From: Tigriopus japonicus
Taxonomy: Eukaryota > Arthropoda > Copepoda > Harpacticoida > Harpacticidae
NCBI GenBank assembly: GCA_010645155.1
Contig: CM021317.1
Location: forward strand, 7,449,417-7,513,416
DNA: 64,000 bases
Direction of reading: 5' to 3'
The position numbers were made by a program, and so were the translations under genes. The notes beneath the pieces were generated by a model. That model was not told the DNA's origin and searched no databases. It saw nothing but the letters and a program-made list of their open reading frames with translations. Numbering within the stretch: the stretch's first letter is position 1; each line of letters starts with the position of its first letter. Positions 42,299-53,429 of the stretch are shown here, in pieces.

Positions 42299-45200
42299 TC
42301 ACGTTCGACAGAGTGGAAATCGGGCACAAGGTTGGAACCAAGGCCTCGGCATAACAGTCCACATACTTGCAAGTTGACTAGGGGGATTCCACTCGCTGTT
42401 AGCCTTATCTTTTTCTTCCATAACCAATGGAAGTAAGGTTTGGTATCTGTAACACGAAGATAAAAACCAATCAATTTCCTTCGCCAGAATCTTTAGAGAG
42501 AAAGTTCAACATCAAAATATCCTCTTGCGCAGTCACGGTATTCTTAAAAATCGATCCACTTACATCACATTGTCCTCAGTCAAAGGATTTTGTTCTTTCG
42601 GATCCTTGTTTTTATCATAAATTAGGGGTTGAGTAAAATTCAGGACATCAGGGCCAAAACAAGGGCAAATTCCTTCACACAGACCTTGACTGTTCAGTTT
42701 CGGCAGATGAAAATAAGCTTTAAAAGCGCGACCGTCTGAAAGTACGGGAAAACAAAAGAGGACAAAGAGTACATAGATATCCAATATCCTCAATAAGTAC
42801 AAAGAAATACAGCACAGGCAAGGCGAGGAAACCGATTTTTTACTATCACTACCTTGAGTTTCATAGGTGAGACCATGGAGAAAAATGCCGCAATAATGTC
42901 GAAACATGCGGGTATTCTTCGGAAGGAACTTGGGATCTGACAAAAGTTGAGAGTAACTCTTTCCATCCAACTAGGATAAAAAGAAAGAGATTACATTTCA
43001 GACTTCCCAGAACCGCATCAAGGGTAGGTTCCTATTATATTATGGTGTGTTCAGGTCCAACCTTTTCTAAGAGATCCTTGGATTGATTCGAGTCATCTGC
43101 AGTTCTGATAACATCCAATACGGTGGGCAGAAAGTCGGTTAAAGTGGTCAAAACATTTGAAGACGAGCCCTTAGGAATGACCTTAGGCCATCGAAGAACT
43201 CCAGGAACGCGAATGCCACCTTCCATTGCACCCATCATTTTTCCACCTGAATCATACGGTATCGTGGGATGTGAAAATAATATGCATATTTTTCTGGAAT
43301 GCCCAACTTAATCCAGAGATTTCTAGAATTTACTGGATTGAACCAAGATCGAGTAGATTTACAACATAAGAAAAAGAGGAAAACGGAACTTCTCCTTTTT
43401 TTGCGTAGTAAATTTACTTGATGTTGGTCGGCCGTACGCAGTCCATCAAAGTATCGATGTCCTTGCTCAATCTTACTTCAATACACACAAAAAAATCTTA
43501 GCCTGTTTTCGTTTTGGTTAGGGTTAGTCATATCAAAATATTGATCCAATAAGTGCCCTGCCCAAGATGCTCAAGAACAACGATCGGCTTTAGTTCTTCA
43601 TTCCGTTTCAGTGATTTAATGTAATGATATGCTTCATCAATGACGGACCAATAGAATCTGTATTCGGAACCGAAAGTTTCGGCCAAAAAGGACCTAATTG
43701 ACACCCAAATTGGAAGCATTTGCTGTTCAATTTTTACCTTGTAACTATTTTACGTAACGGGGGAAATAGTTTCAAAACAATTCTTAAAATGATACTATCG
43801 GTCCAAATATCGGTATCAATTTTGGGATTAGACCGAAATCGAAATCGAGGTCCTAACCGAACTTTGGGCTTCGGTCCATCACTACTATTAATAAAATCAA
43901 TATGTCGCTCGAATGTGCCCTTACCCGGGAAGATGCCATTGCTTCCGCCTTTGGTGCCAATATCGATGTGACATCCATGATCTGAGGTGAAGTATACAAG
44001 AGTGTTGTCTGCCACATGCATTTCATCGAGCTTATCGAGAATTTTTCCAATCGCGGTATCCATCTCCAAAATACTGGATAAAGGAACAAAATCAAAACTT
44101 GTCATTACGCTAACAAAGATCTAATTTCCGAGAAGCTGTTTCCCACGCATCCCAAATTAAGATACCTAGAAGTCCAAAGCTAACGCGTAATACTTCCTTT
44201 TCAGATTGCAATTGTGTTGCCTGGGTGTAAGCTCAAGATTATTAGTTATTCATTCGGGAGAATTTGGTTGGAACTTGGAACAAGTTGGATCATAGATATG
44301 AAGTTTGTCATTGGGGAAGGGAAAAAGGTTTGTGGCTAATTTGTTTTCGTTTTTGACATTTCCACCATTTCTTGATGTCGAACAAAACTCTCCAAGGTAA
44401 CATATTTTTTAAAATAGCTTGTATGTACATAGACCACGGAAGTACTTAAATTGAGCCATTCTTGCCTGGGATTGAAGACTGATTTTGGTATTGTTGAAGA
44501 TATTAGAAATACTAGAAAAGCCCAAGCAAATGTGCAAAGTTCTAAGTAACTTCAATATAGTACGAATATAAGCCACAAGGACAAAAAAGCTACCGTTTAT
44601 AATTTAAGCACAACCAAATTAAAGTAAGTTTTACGTTCCATCAGTATCTAGTATGAATCATGTGTTGCGAGTTGGATTTTGGGGATAGTTTTGCCATTTT
44701 GGTCCTTTAGGGTTAAAAAACAAAAAAAAACTTACCACAGATACTAACAATTTTATTGCATTTTTTTTAACCAAGAAACCTACACTGTAAGTGTCAAGTG
44801 CCTCAAGGGACAATTTTGGGATATCGATACTCTAAATTTGCCACTGTCGGTTGTTTCAAATGCCAAATAATCAGACTCCCTCTCTGGGTCAGAATTTTCC
44901 TCAAATCACCGAATCAACCGTTGATAAGTCCACAATGGCACATGCACAAGGTTGCTTCAAGTGAGCATTTTAAATCACCCCGTTATAGGTAAGACAGGGC
45001 CGTTGGCTGTGCTGAATTGCTCAGCCCATTTTGGTGAATCCAAGATTTCCCATTTGTGTGTGCATTCAATGTTTCTAGGTCAGGGGTCGGCAACCGGTGG
45101 GCCGCAGCCCACATGTGGGCCCAAGGGAGATCGTTAGTGGGCCCACGAGCAATGAGGAAAGTCCGAAATAATGGCCCAAGAGACATCCATAGTACTGCAC

Positions 45201-48200
45201 TTGTATGCCCAGAGGTTTTTAATCGTTAATTTGTGGGCCAATGAACCTGCCACCATCTGCCGATATATCGTGGGCCCCGTCTTCACCAAACTAAATTTGG
45301 TGGGCCTCGACACAAAAACGGTTGCCGACCCCTCTTCTAGGTCCTTCGATCGATATTTTACGTCTGGATACCTCGGCTTACACCTTGTTCATAATATGCT
45401 CAGTTTATTTGCTAGAAAATGATACATTTAAAATCATGTTTTACTAGAGAGCAGCATTAAAAACTATTTCATTTCTCTGTATGGGCAACATTTTGGAACA
45501 CTTATTCGATTCGTTGGAATCCACTGAAAAAATCAGCTTATTAATATTATTGTTGGTTCATTGGTAGACAAAATTTCATATTAGTGTTAACTTTATATTT
45601 ATATCTTGTGCAATGACGTATATGATTAATTTTCTTTCTAGGGAATCCCGTTCCTTGTAGCAGTAATAAAAATCCGCATTCCACAAAAACAAAAATGTTA
45701 GGTCCTATTTTTTTCAATAGCAAAAGGCTTGTTTAATAGCTTTTAATTCAATCATACTTCATATATATTCAAACATTCAGCTTTTGGGCTATCAAATTTT
45801 AGAGAAAAGCCAGACCACTTAAAAAGGGATCCAACAAAGGTACAACAACTTTAAATGAATAGTGTTCTACATAATGGCCAACTTCAACTAACATAGTGAG
45901 CGTTTGAGCATGAGTTTGAATTTGCCAACAAGGTAATAAAGTGCCGCTAAGCCTTAATTCCACTTATAATAACGATCGATGTCCCATAAATATTGAAAGC
46001 TTAAAACGTGACCAAACGACGTGAACGATTAAACAACTCGCTGTCCGTCGATAATTACGAACGCCTCTGATTTGCTTTATTTGGTTTCCTTTGGAGGACT
46101 TACCTATCACCGTAAGGTCCAAATTTGCTTTTCCCTCGGAATCGCTTATTAGGAACCAACGGAGTGTGGACATTAGGAAAGGCAAAATAGATCGCAAACG
46201 GATCCGACGAGTTTTGTACTTTGTCCAAATAAGCCAAAGTTTTGTTGGACAACTGATCCACCAGTTTTGGCAAGTTAATTGGTTGCTCATAGACTTTGCG
46301 GTCCTCCATAAGAACGCTGTTTAGTAACTTTTCCATGTAAAAGCTTCGTCCCCACCTAATCATATCGAAAAGCGAAACATAACACCTACACATTGAACAA
46401 ACTGAATCTAGAGTACTTACCATGAATCGGTGTGGAAACGAAAGTGTTCCAAGAAGAACCATCCAATCATGAAAAACACAATTATAAGCACCATCATAGT
46501 GTAGCCAAATTCCTTATTATACACAGCCAAAACCACCACAAAGGCCAGAAAGGCCGCCATCATACGATCGTGCAATGGATTCCCTGATTGTCTCCATCCA
46601 GAATATGTTAAGAATGGTGTATTTAGTTCCATTCCGTCTACCAAAGTGAATGGCAATCCAAAAAAGTATTGGAACCCGTGACCCAAGGGTCCATGGTTCT
46701 GATCTCCTCGCCAATCTTCATCCCATCCTAAATGCCATTTTCCTGGAAAAAAGACGAGAGAAGTTCCATATGGAAAGACGCTCACAAATATGCTAATTAT
46801 ATGATCCGAAGCCTTTCAAGAGGGAAGCAAGAATTCGAATTTGGAAGGTCGTGTTTTCGTGTTTGGCTTTCGCTATTTTGGGAAGCAATAATTGGTAGTA
46901 GGAGACTAACTGGCTTATCCCAATTTGTACTTTACTCGAGTATAGAGGTAAATTAAGAACTCATTCAATTGTGGACTGACAATGTAAAAGGGCGAACTTA
47001 CCAAATGCAGCAGTTTGGTATCCACTATTTTGAAGCACTTTCGCCCACGTCATTTCGTTGGAAGGAAGACCACTTCTAGCAGAGGTGTATACAATCACTG
47101 GAGGCGAATTGGCATCTCCAGCCAGACCTTCAATATACAATTGAAAGTTATAGCTATGCTTTCCCGAGTCTCTGACAAATGTCACTCATTTACACTAAAA
47201 GGTTTCTTGAGAATGTTGTCAAATCATAGGTTCTTAACCCGGTTCCTTGTCTTTACACTTTTAGCGATCAAATGCGCCACAACCCTTAGAATTAATAGTG
47301 AGAGAGTATTAAGGTTTCTTTCGATACCTCTCTATTCTTCCCTCCAAGATGAGAAAAAATATGTCACCTTCAGCTTTAAACATGTTCCCTTTCATTGAAA
47401 TTCAGAAGACATCAAGTAAGATATTGCAACCAAATTGAAGATTGCTACTCTGAAATTGGTTATGAGTAGGAACGGGCAAAAAGTGTAAAAAAAAATTGGT
47501 ACAATAAATCCATTTATTTGCCTTTTTGCACTTTTCGCCTTTATTTGCACGATTTTTTTACGAATTCGGCCTAAAATGAACATATTGTTGAGAGTTTGCT
47601 ATTTCTTCTCTGAAAATCTTTACTTTTGGAAGATTTTTTTCAAATTTGGAAAAAATAAAAAAATCGGACCCCAAGATTAACCGGGGAACACAAAAGAGTC
47701 TCGCGATTCAAAACGTGGAGAGTACACAGTACTAAGAGACTCGGTCTATACAGTAACTTCTTTCGCTTTTTATACAAGTTTGATCAGTGTTTGGTGTTTC
47801 CTTTTCATTTCATTCTAGAGCTATTTATTCTACATTCAAAAGTTGTGTTCTTGCAAGGCACCAAAATTGCATTGGTTTGTCACAACGGTGTTCAAAAGTC
47901 CACAAGTCTGAAAACTTCTCCAACTCCATTTTTAAAGTCGGAAATTGGTCGCTCTGGTTTGGTTGACTCTTGCCTTCTCCTTTTCCCTTTTTCCTCCTTC
48001 CTCATATGTAGAGGTTGACTAATTTTGAAACTGAAGTTGACATTTTAACCCTGTAATAACTTCAAAATGAGGCAAAAATCTTCACGTCCTTAAAATTTAA
48101 GAATGTTTCTTGATCCAATAATTAACAACTTGCTGTTAACTGCTGCCAATTTCAAATCACTGAGGATGTACCAGAGGCATTCAAACTTAGCAAAGTGAAG

Positions 48201-51200
48201 GGCGTATTTTCGGAATTTCTCTACTTTCCATTACAGGAAATGCTATAAATGCCGCTTGAGGTCGCTCTTTTCGACTCTCTATTATGCTAAAGAAAACGTT
48301 TCATAAGTAGAGCCAACAGGAAGTCATTCCCAATATTTTTAGAACCATGGTCACAACACGCCCTGGATCCGGCAAACCTTGGAGGAGGGTGTTCAATCAC
48401 CCTTTTGTAGTCAAGAATACACCCTTCTTTTAATATCTGCCCATTAGCTTCAGAGATATTGAAGGTGGAGGGGAGGGGTGGAACACATTTATGAACATAG
48501 AAGTGATTTTTCACCGTGACCTTTTACCGGGTGACCTTTTTTACGTGACCTTTTTACTGTGATCTATGTACCTGTGACCTTTTTGCTTTTGACCTTTTTA
48601 CCCACAATCTTTTTCTTAAGCACAGTCCTATGGACGTTTCTATGTCATCAATAGTTGTTTTCAAGTAATCGTCACAAAGCGGCTTCAAACTTTTAAATAA
48701 AAGTTGCACTAATGCCTTATACGTTCAAAAGGGTTATTTCTTTTTAAGTAGGCTTTTTAAAAGCAAAATTTCAACATGATTTTGCACATATTTTACATAA
48801 GCTATGCTTGTCTAAGGTATACAGATAGTTAAGTTAATATTTGGTTCCCCTTTGATTGTCAGAGAAGCTAATGAACTTGCAGAATCTTAAAAACCAAAAA
48901 AAAATGAAATAAATTCATTTATTAAGGATGTTAACCGTCAACAAGTGCTGACGACGGAAAAAAATACATTATTTCCATTTGTTGCCCTATAAATACGTTT
49001 TTAATGGGCATTACTTGAATCCTTCAACTGACTTGGACAAGAATTGTTTGGGTGCCATGGGAACCGCCTAATCACTCTGTGTCCAAAAAATACTTAATTA
49101 GCTGATAGATGCCTGCATCTGGATATTGGAGGAACTCGGGCTTTCTTCAACAGCCGACTCTAAGTCAAGCCAGAGAGAAGCTTCATAAACCCTTGGAAGC
49201 ATGAGTAATGTTTACTTGAAAACCTCTATTCAGAAGCAAAAGAGGGAGGTAAAAATCAATAAAATTTGGAAATCCTTGCTGCAATTTTGAGGACTAAGTG
49301 ATGGTAGATTTTCTGTTTTACATGTCAGAAGGTTGGATTATCTCCTCATTTCTTTCAACTCAAACACAAGGTGGCGGTAAAATATGATATCAATTGATTA
49401 TAATGACTTTAATTATGCGTGTGATTTCCGGATTTAATGATTTCTTCTTTCTTGTTTTCGGTGGCGCACCCTGTTTCTTGAGAAGTCACTTCAAAACGTG
49501 AATATCAGAATCCCATATTTTGGCAAAATAACATTGAATTTTCAGTTTTTGGAAATTCGTTTTATCTTTTTGAAACCGTAGCAAATCAGCTTGAACACAA
49601 TTTAACGTTAGCTTAAACCAGATTTAGAAATCCCCAATCGTGGTTGCTTGAGGTCATGTCTCAACACTTGTATGGGTTTAAAATCTGAAATTAGGTTTTC
49701 GGTCATATTTCTAATTATACCTATTGAAGCTCAGCAGACATACTAGCTTTGTCCAGATCTGCTGATTCAAAGCAAATTATTCGGAAAAATCAATTTCACG
49801 TAAATGATATTTTACGTAAGCCAAAAATACTATTGTTTCTTCTTAAGAGTAAAATGAGGAACACATGATTAAAAAGTGATTTACTAAGCACAACAACAGA
49901 GTTCTCAAAAAAATTACGTGGTGTTCATAAGATTGTTGTTGGTAAGAACCAAATTTTCGATGATTTTTTAATCCCAAACACTGCCCCACTTTTGGCCAGG
50001 AAAAAGAAGCATCAATGAACCGGTGGCCTCTCTTACCTGTTCTTGGTGGATATCTCCCCGTCAAAAAGGAGGCACGACTTGGGGTGCAAAGCGCAGCTGC
50101 TGACATATGATGGGTCAATTTCAGACCTTGTTGACATAACCTGAAAAAGGGTTAAAATTCACCGAAAATGAATCACTTGATGGCCATCCATCACCAACGT
50201 GTACTCAAAACAAATAAGAGTAAGCTTAATTGAACGTTGTTTTTTTCATTTACACTGCGCTTCGTTATTCAATTATTTAGGAAAAGGAACTTCAAACGAA
50301 TATTAGTAATATTTTGTTCGAAAAAAATGAACATGTATGGGTAAATTTATCAAAACTATTTTCCTGATTATTCTTATTTTTTATTCCTAAAATGCTTAGT
50401 GAAATTCAGAGCTGTTATTTGCGATGAAGTTGAATGAAGAATTTAAGAATGCTATGTTTTGTCACCATCTTTATTAGACGTACAAAAAATACTTCTAAAT
50501 ATATATAATTTCTTTTTTAGATTCCTGTCTTTTTAGTATCACTATCATCAAATCGAAGGAGAGATACCTTTTTGCCGATCTTTTAATTGGAAATCGTAGG
50601 TTTCCGCCGAAATATTTACGCAGAAACAAATCAAAAGAGCATAAAAAAGCATAACTAGAGCATCAAGGAAAGGATTAGTGCGAGTTCCCTGCAGCTTAAA
50701 TGCATCTCGCCAAATGTTCATCAATCATGAATGATCTGAACTAGAGCACTGTGAACATTAATTAGCTCCAGTGTTAGGCTCCCGATGAGAGTCATGATTT
50801 CCATCGGGATCAAATCAAATTGCATTATTCTTAAATGAGATCTTTGTTGTGTTGGGTAGAAAACAAATTTCTATTTTCAACTCAATCGAGCAATCAGAGC
50901 CAGAAGTTATGCCCTCTCAAAATTCAATACACAGAATTATATAGACTTAATTAAACTAGAGCACTATAATAAAATTTATTATAGCGCTCTAGGATCACCA
51001 TCTTCTAATGATTGTTTAACCAAAAAAGGGTGGGCTCATTTATCTTATGCTCTATTCACTACATGGCTTTGAGAAGGCACAACTTCTCATACCAGAACTT
51101 GATTGAGCCCAAAATTGAAAAAATGCACCGTCAACCATAATCAAGCAAGTGTTTTTAGATGGTTTCAATATTAGCAGACAAACAAAAATGCTGTTTTTTA

Positions 51201-51450
51201 CACCTGGATATCACATTTCTTATTTCTAGCCACCCAGCCCAAAAAATTCAAAATTGAATTCAAATTGAAGAATCTCAAACCTATCGATATTTGGAGTGGA
51301 AATCGAGGAGTTGCCAAAGCATCCCACATCGCCAATACCGAGATCGTCGGCCATAAAAACCAAGATATTAGGCCGAGTATTATCCTCCGAGGTTTGGGCC
51401 AGTAAAACCTGTGATAGACAGATGAGAACTCCGCCCAAGATGGATCTCAT
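42299..51450 (-). CDS. Steryl-sulfatase-like arylsulfatase (STS/ARSE group)
   Basis: Ten exons fit in phase: 51450..51281, 50140..50037, 47127..47002, 46742..46421, 46355..46104, 44073..43925, 43246..43062, 42970..42853, 42735..42564, 42446..42299. They give 581 residues, close to human STS. The chain has a signal peptide ([19 protein letters not shown]), a metal-site MADDLGIGD, and [15 protein letters not shown], where the Cys of CTPSR should become formylglycine. Next come GKWHLGWD, a hydrophobic hairpin of two spans in exon 4 ([13 protein letters not shown] and [16 protein letters not shown]) as in membrane-bound steryl sulfatase, [16 protein letters not shown] and [13 protein letters not shown], and the tail PSQL...[12 protein letters not shown] typical of this group. 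It should hydrolyse sulfate esters in the ER/secretory lumen; a sterol substrate is inference. The donor of exon 7 (GTTGGA) is unusual. The ATG follows an acceptor, so a 5' leader exon lies upstream. Confidence 0.9.
45081..45334. mobile_element. hAT-type MITE (254 bp) in a sulfatase intron
   Basis: The ends CAGGGGTCGGCAACCG and, inverted, GAGGGGTCGGCAACCG differ only at the first base. A perfect 8-bp duplication TTCTAGGT flanks the element (45073-45080 and 45335-45342). It is GC-rich, with repeated TGGGCC words, and non-coding. It lies in the intron between exons 5 and 6. Confidence 0.9.
48115..48228 (-). repeat. Interspersed repeat, inverted partner of 31374-31488
   Basis: The reverse complement aligns with 31374-31488 across about 115 bp. 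It lies in the large second intron of the sulfatase gene. Confidence 0.65.
48517..48595 (-). repeat. 14-15-bp tandem array with TGACCT/AGGTCA cores
   Basis: TGACCT occurs at 48517, 48532, 48546, 48575 and 48590, with TGATCT at 48560, a regular 14-15-bp period. The unit is approximately GTGACCTTTTTAC. AGGTCA is the nuclear receptor half-site; whether that matters here is unknown. The array is intronic. Confidence 0.75.
50956..50992. repeat. 37-bp near-perfect palindrome made of CTAGAGCACTATAATA ends
   Basis: CTAGAGCACTATAATAAA is followed directly by its complement with one mismatch (A versus C). The arms equal the terminal repeats of the foldback element at 33846-34055, so this looks like that family reduced to its two ends. 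It lies in sulfatase intron 1. Confidence 0.75.
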
Positions 51451-51708
51451 GTCTGAAGCTGAAAAAAAGGACAATAAAAGGTCACAACAGTTTAATGTAG
51501 GTGGGTAGGTGGATGTGTATTTCATTTTCGAGGCACAATGGAATGGTTAAGTGGATATATATGTAGATAGAAAAATATGATTTATAACAGTTGAACATAG
51601 ATACTGCAGCCCATGGAATGTGTTCCCGGATGAACTAACAAGTCTTTGAGACAAAGGTTTCAGCAACGTATCCACATACATAACAACTAGAAACATAGCA
51701 GAATTTTT

Positions 51709-53429
51709 TTAGGCTGATGATCTCTTCAATAAAATATAAGGACCAATGAGGGCTAGGCCTCCCACGCAATAACAAATCTCGGGTCCGACCAACCAGTACA
51801 AAGTACAAGAGACCACGGGTCCAAGGGCTCTCCCGAGAGCTCCTAGGGATCGATAAACCCCCATAACGATACCTTTCTGGTTGGCATCTCCATATGAAGA
51901 CACCAAGGTGGTCATACAAGGCACACAAACCGATGTGGAAAGGGCATACAGAGCCAAACCCACGTATAAAGTAAAGATATTGTAAGCAAACCCAACGATG
52001 GCGAAGGATGGAATGATAAGTAGAAGGCCATAAAGCACCATTTGTTTCTCTTTTCCCTGGGGAATCCGGCGAACATATCCACCTTGAATCACAGCCATTA
52101 ACAGTCCGATGAATAGGAACATCTTTCCCTGATCCATGGAATTGAAATTGAATCGGATATGCGTGAGGAAAGTGAGGGTAAATTCGAGGCCCGAGTACAA
52201 AAATAGGTAGAGGAAGTACACCAAACCCAAGGTTTGGAGTGACTCATGCTCCTTTTTCGGGAGATTCTTTAACGAGGCGAACCTGAAGAGTGACAACGGA
52301 TTGATGTACATGAACGCTTGAGCGATGGCTTGATTCAAGTTCTTGAGTCTTTGTTTCTCCGGGAGGGTCTCTTCAAATTTCACATATAAGAAGATCAAGT
52401 CCAAAACACTCAACGTGAGTGCACACAAGGCTGGATAGACATACCATGCTCCAGTCCGTTCCTTGGCCCAAATCGAGAAAAAGGCCCCAATGATGGGTCC
52501 CAATATGAATCCCACCGAAAAAGCGATCCCAATCAAGGCCATTCCTCGTCCCCTCGTTTTAGGTGTGGATTCATCCGTCACAATTGCTGTAGCAAGACTC
52601 ACGTTTCCCTTGGATAATCCACCGATGATTCGAGCCAAGACGAATATCGAAAACGATCCTGCCATGGCCCAAATCCCGTATGAAAGAGCGATACCCGCAG
52701 TACTGATCAGTAACAAAGGTCGACGTCCATAGAGATCGCTCATTCCACCAATAATGGGTGAGGCCAGGAATTGGAGCAAAGAGAAGAGGGATCCGATGAA
52801 TCCGCCGAAAAGGACCGTATTGAATTGTTCCGGAGCACCCAATATCTTTTGAAAGAACTGGACTTGTCTCTCCAAGAAAGGGTATAACCCATCCTTGTCA
52901 TTACGGCGGTAGAAATCGAGTAAGGCTGGGAATAAAGGCAGGATGAGTGTGAAGGCCAAAAGGTCGATAAGTAGACCCACGAAGATGACGATAGTCATTC
53001 TTGAACTGCCTTTGTCCTTCGTTTTATCGCCATCGGAGTAAATGGTTCCTTCGGGGTCATCCAGAACGGTTCCAGATCGCAACACTGTCATAGTGATGAT
53101 AATAATTCCAGGCACGATCCACTCACTACCTGGCAAAGAACAGACGTGAAAGATATTCAAATCGGAACTACACGTGTTCCTTTGACAGAATTGAATAGGT
53201 TTTATTTATGTAATGGGCCTGCATAACCAAGCGATAGAAAAGTGCTGCGAGTACCTGGCAGAATACAGGTGTTATCTGAACAAGAAGGATTGTATTTGGA
53301 ATGGCCTGTCTGAGGACGGAACTCGTCATCAGTAGGGCTGTTTAAATCTGGTAAATAAGCTTTTCGGGCATTGAACACCCCTTTTTGCATGAAATGCATA
53401 TCTACGTCTTTTCCGTATATATTCTGCAT
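51709..53429 (-). CDS. MFSD10: MFSD10/TETRAN-like major facilitator transporter
   Basis: The main exon 53129..51709 encodes a 12-span major facilitator protein. The region from MTIVIFVGLLIDLLAFTLIL through the MFS motif GGMSDLYGRRPLLL, GGLSKGNVSLATAIV, ESTPKTRGRGMALIGIAFS and LGPIIGAFF to the C-terminal LGALGRALGPV matches the MFSD10 (tetracycline-transporter-like) group, organic-ion exporters of plasma or intracellular membranes. An upstream exon 53429..53255 joins in phase over a 125-bp intron (GCCAG|GTACTC ... TTTGCCAG|GT) and would give 531 residues starting MQNIYGKDVDMH, with an added hydrophobic WIVPGIIIITMTVL. If that exon is untranslated, the ATG at 53091 (MTVLRSGTVLDDPEG) gives 460 residues, nearer the usual length. 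The gene lies about 260 bp upstream of the sulfatase coding start, on the same strand. Confidence 0.8.

Noticed and set aside
42268..42474. Alternative last-exon frame of the sulfatase ([14 protein letters not shown]...)
   Set aside because: Phase from the preceding exon selects the other frame, which yields PSQL...[12 protein letters not shown], the expected STS-type C-terminus.
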